A stretch of 64,000 nucleotides of DNA, from assembly GCA_030734395.1 (NCBI GenBank), contig JAUZTG010000023.1, positions 124,001-188,000 on the forward strand, given 5' to 3'. Shown here piece after piece: positions 63,411 through 64,000 of the stretch. How positions within the stretch are numbered: position 1 is the stretch's first letter; each line of letters starts with the position of its first letter. Source of the stretch: Sarocladium kiliense (Eukaryota; Ascomycota; Sordariomycetes; Hypocreales; Sarocladiaceae). The notes beneath the pieces are model-generated. The model had not been told where the DNA came from. It saw only the letters and a program-made list of their open reading frames with translations, and searched no databases. The position numbers and the translations under genes are program-made.

Positions 63411-64000
63411 CTAGAGTGCAACACGCTCCTCCGCATCGCGTGTGTCCAAGCCCTCCAAGTGCCCATCATTTGTCTTGACCATTACAGCCTTCTGAAGCGC
63501 GGCGCGAGGCGGCCACTGGGCGTTGAAGACATCATCAAGCTCCTCCAAGGTCCTGCCACGGGTCTCGACACCAAAGATGAACCAGACTGCGCTGTAGATA
63601 AGATTGAGCCCGACAAAGATCAGGTAGTAGTGCCAATCAATAGCCTCGAGGGCAATGGCGGTCACATATGTGTTGTACAAGTTGGCGCAGTTGGACAAGA
63701 TGACATGCTATGGTTGTGTCAGTTCAAGCTCTTCTTTCAGAGCGGCGCAGGAGTACCTACCACACCCATGCCTTTTGCACGATTGGTAGTGTCTAGAACC
63801 TCTGCGCAGTATGTTGCTGTCAAGGGAGTATAGACAAAAGAGTAAACAGCACCGAAGAGGAAGATCTGGCAAACATAACTGTTAGCTAGGCCCAGGTTGC
63901 CAATGAAGGGCTTGTGCACTTACGAAAGCAACGCCTCCGTTGGAGAGACCCTTGCTCGGAGGGTTGTTGGGATCCCCGAACTGGCTTGAAAATCCCGTCA
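63411..64000 (-). CDS. MFS sugar transporter, C-terminal part (5' end beyond the window)
   Basis: Three exons are visible: the end of one from the window edge to 63924, then 63865-63761, and 63707-63411 with the stop. The peptide reads GDPNNPPSKGLSNGGVAF, then a membrane helix, YTPLTATYCAEVLDTTNRAKGMG, a last membrane helix, and FGVETRGRTLEELDDVF, the PETKG-like end mark of the sugar-porter family. It would import a hexose or disaccharide. It is convergent with the aldolase gene, 130 bases away, so it may belong with the sugar-acid pair. The substrate cannot be told from this part. Confidence 0.88.

Overview
The window is nuclear DNA of a filamentous ascomycete (Pezizomycotina). The evidence is genes split by many 50-150 bp GT-AG introns, short intergenic gaps, and fungal families: bZIP with DUF3425, TRI12/DHA-type MFS pumps, a CBM21 phosphatase-targeting subunit, secreted tyrosinase, and PTS1-tagged peroxisomal enzymes. 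I cannot fix the class or genus. I see 24 protein genes, two of them cut by the window edges. I see no rRNA, convincing tRNA, CRISPR array or intact transposon.

Left flank (1-9.9 kb): a partial acidic protein with a GDSGA motif, a CCDC25/Jlp2 homologue, a possible velvet-like protein, a prolidase-type Xaa-Pro peptidase with a possible alternative mitochondrial start, and a flavokinase-like protein that seems to lack the catalytic glutamate.

Central cluster (10.0-40.0 kb): the most interesting part. It holds three AtuA-type (DUF1446) paralogues, two acyl-CoA synthetases, two enoyl-CoA hydratases, a hydratase-2/MaoC enzyme, an SDR dehydrogenase, an ABM monooxygenase-like protein, a carboxymuconolactone-decarboxylase-like protein, a secreted tyrosinase, two MFS transporters and a bZIP regulator. 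Four enzymes end in canonical peroxisomal PTS1 tripeptides (AKL, AKL, SKL, SRL). There is no PKS, NRPS or terpene synthase. The set therefore reads as import of a substrate, CoA activation, and peroxisomal beta-oxidation-like shortening of a branched, acyclic-terpenoid or aromatic-side-chain acid. A 10-11 base motif, TGAATCATTA(G), recurs in the promoters of this cluster and may be the regulator's binding site.

Right flank (40-64 kb): a divergent pair of related secreted proteins, a CBM21 PP1 regulatory subunit, a gene-poor stretch of about 10.7 kb (46.2-56.9 kb), a methionine-permease-like amino acid transporter, a divergent threonate-dehydrogenase-like / class II aldolase pair probably acting on four-carbon sugar acids, and the 3' end of a sugar transporter.

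Exon coordinates were worked out by hand from splice consensus and reading phase. Names rest on motifs and remembered family resemblance, not on database searches.
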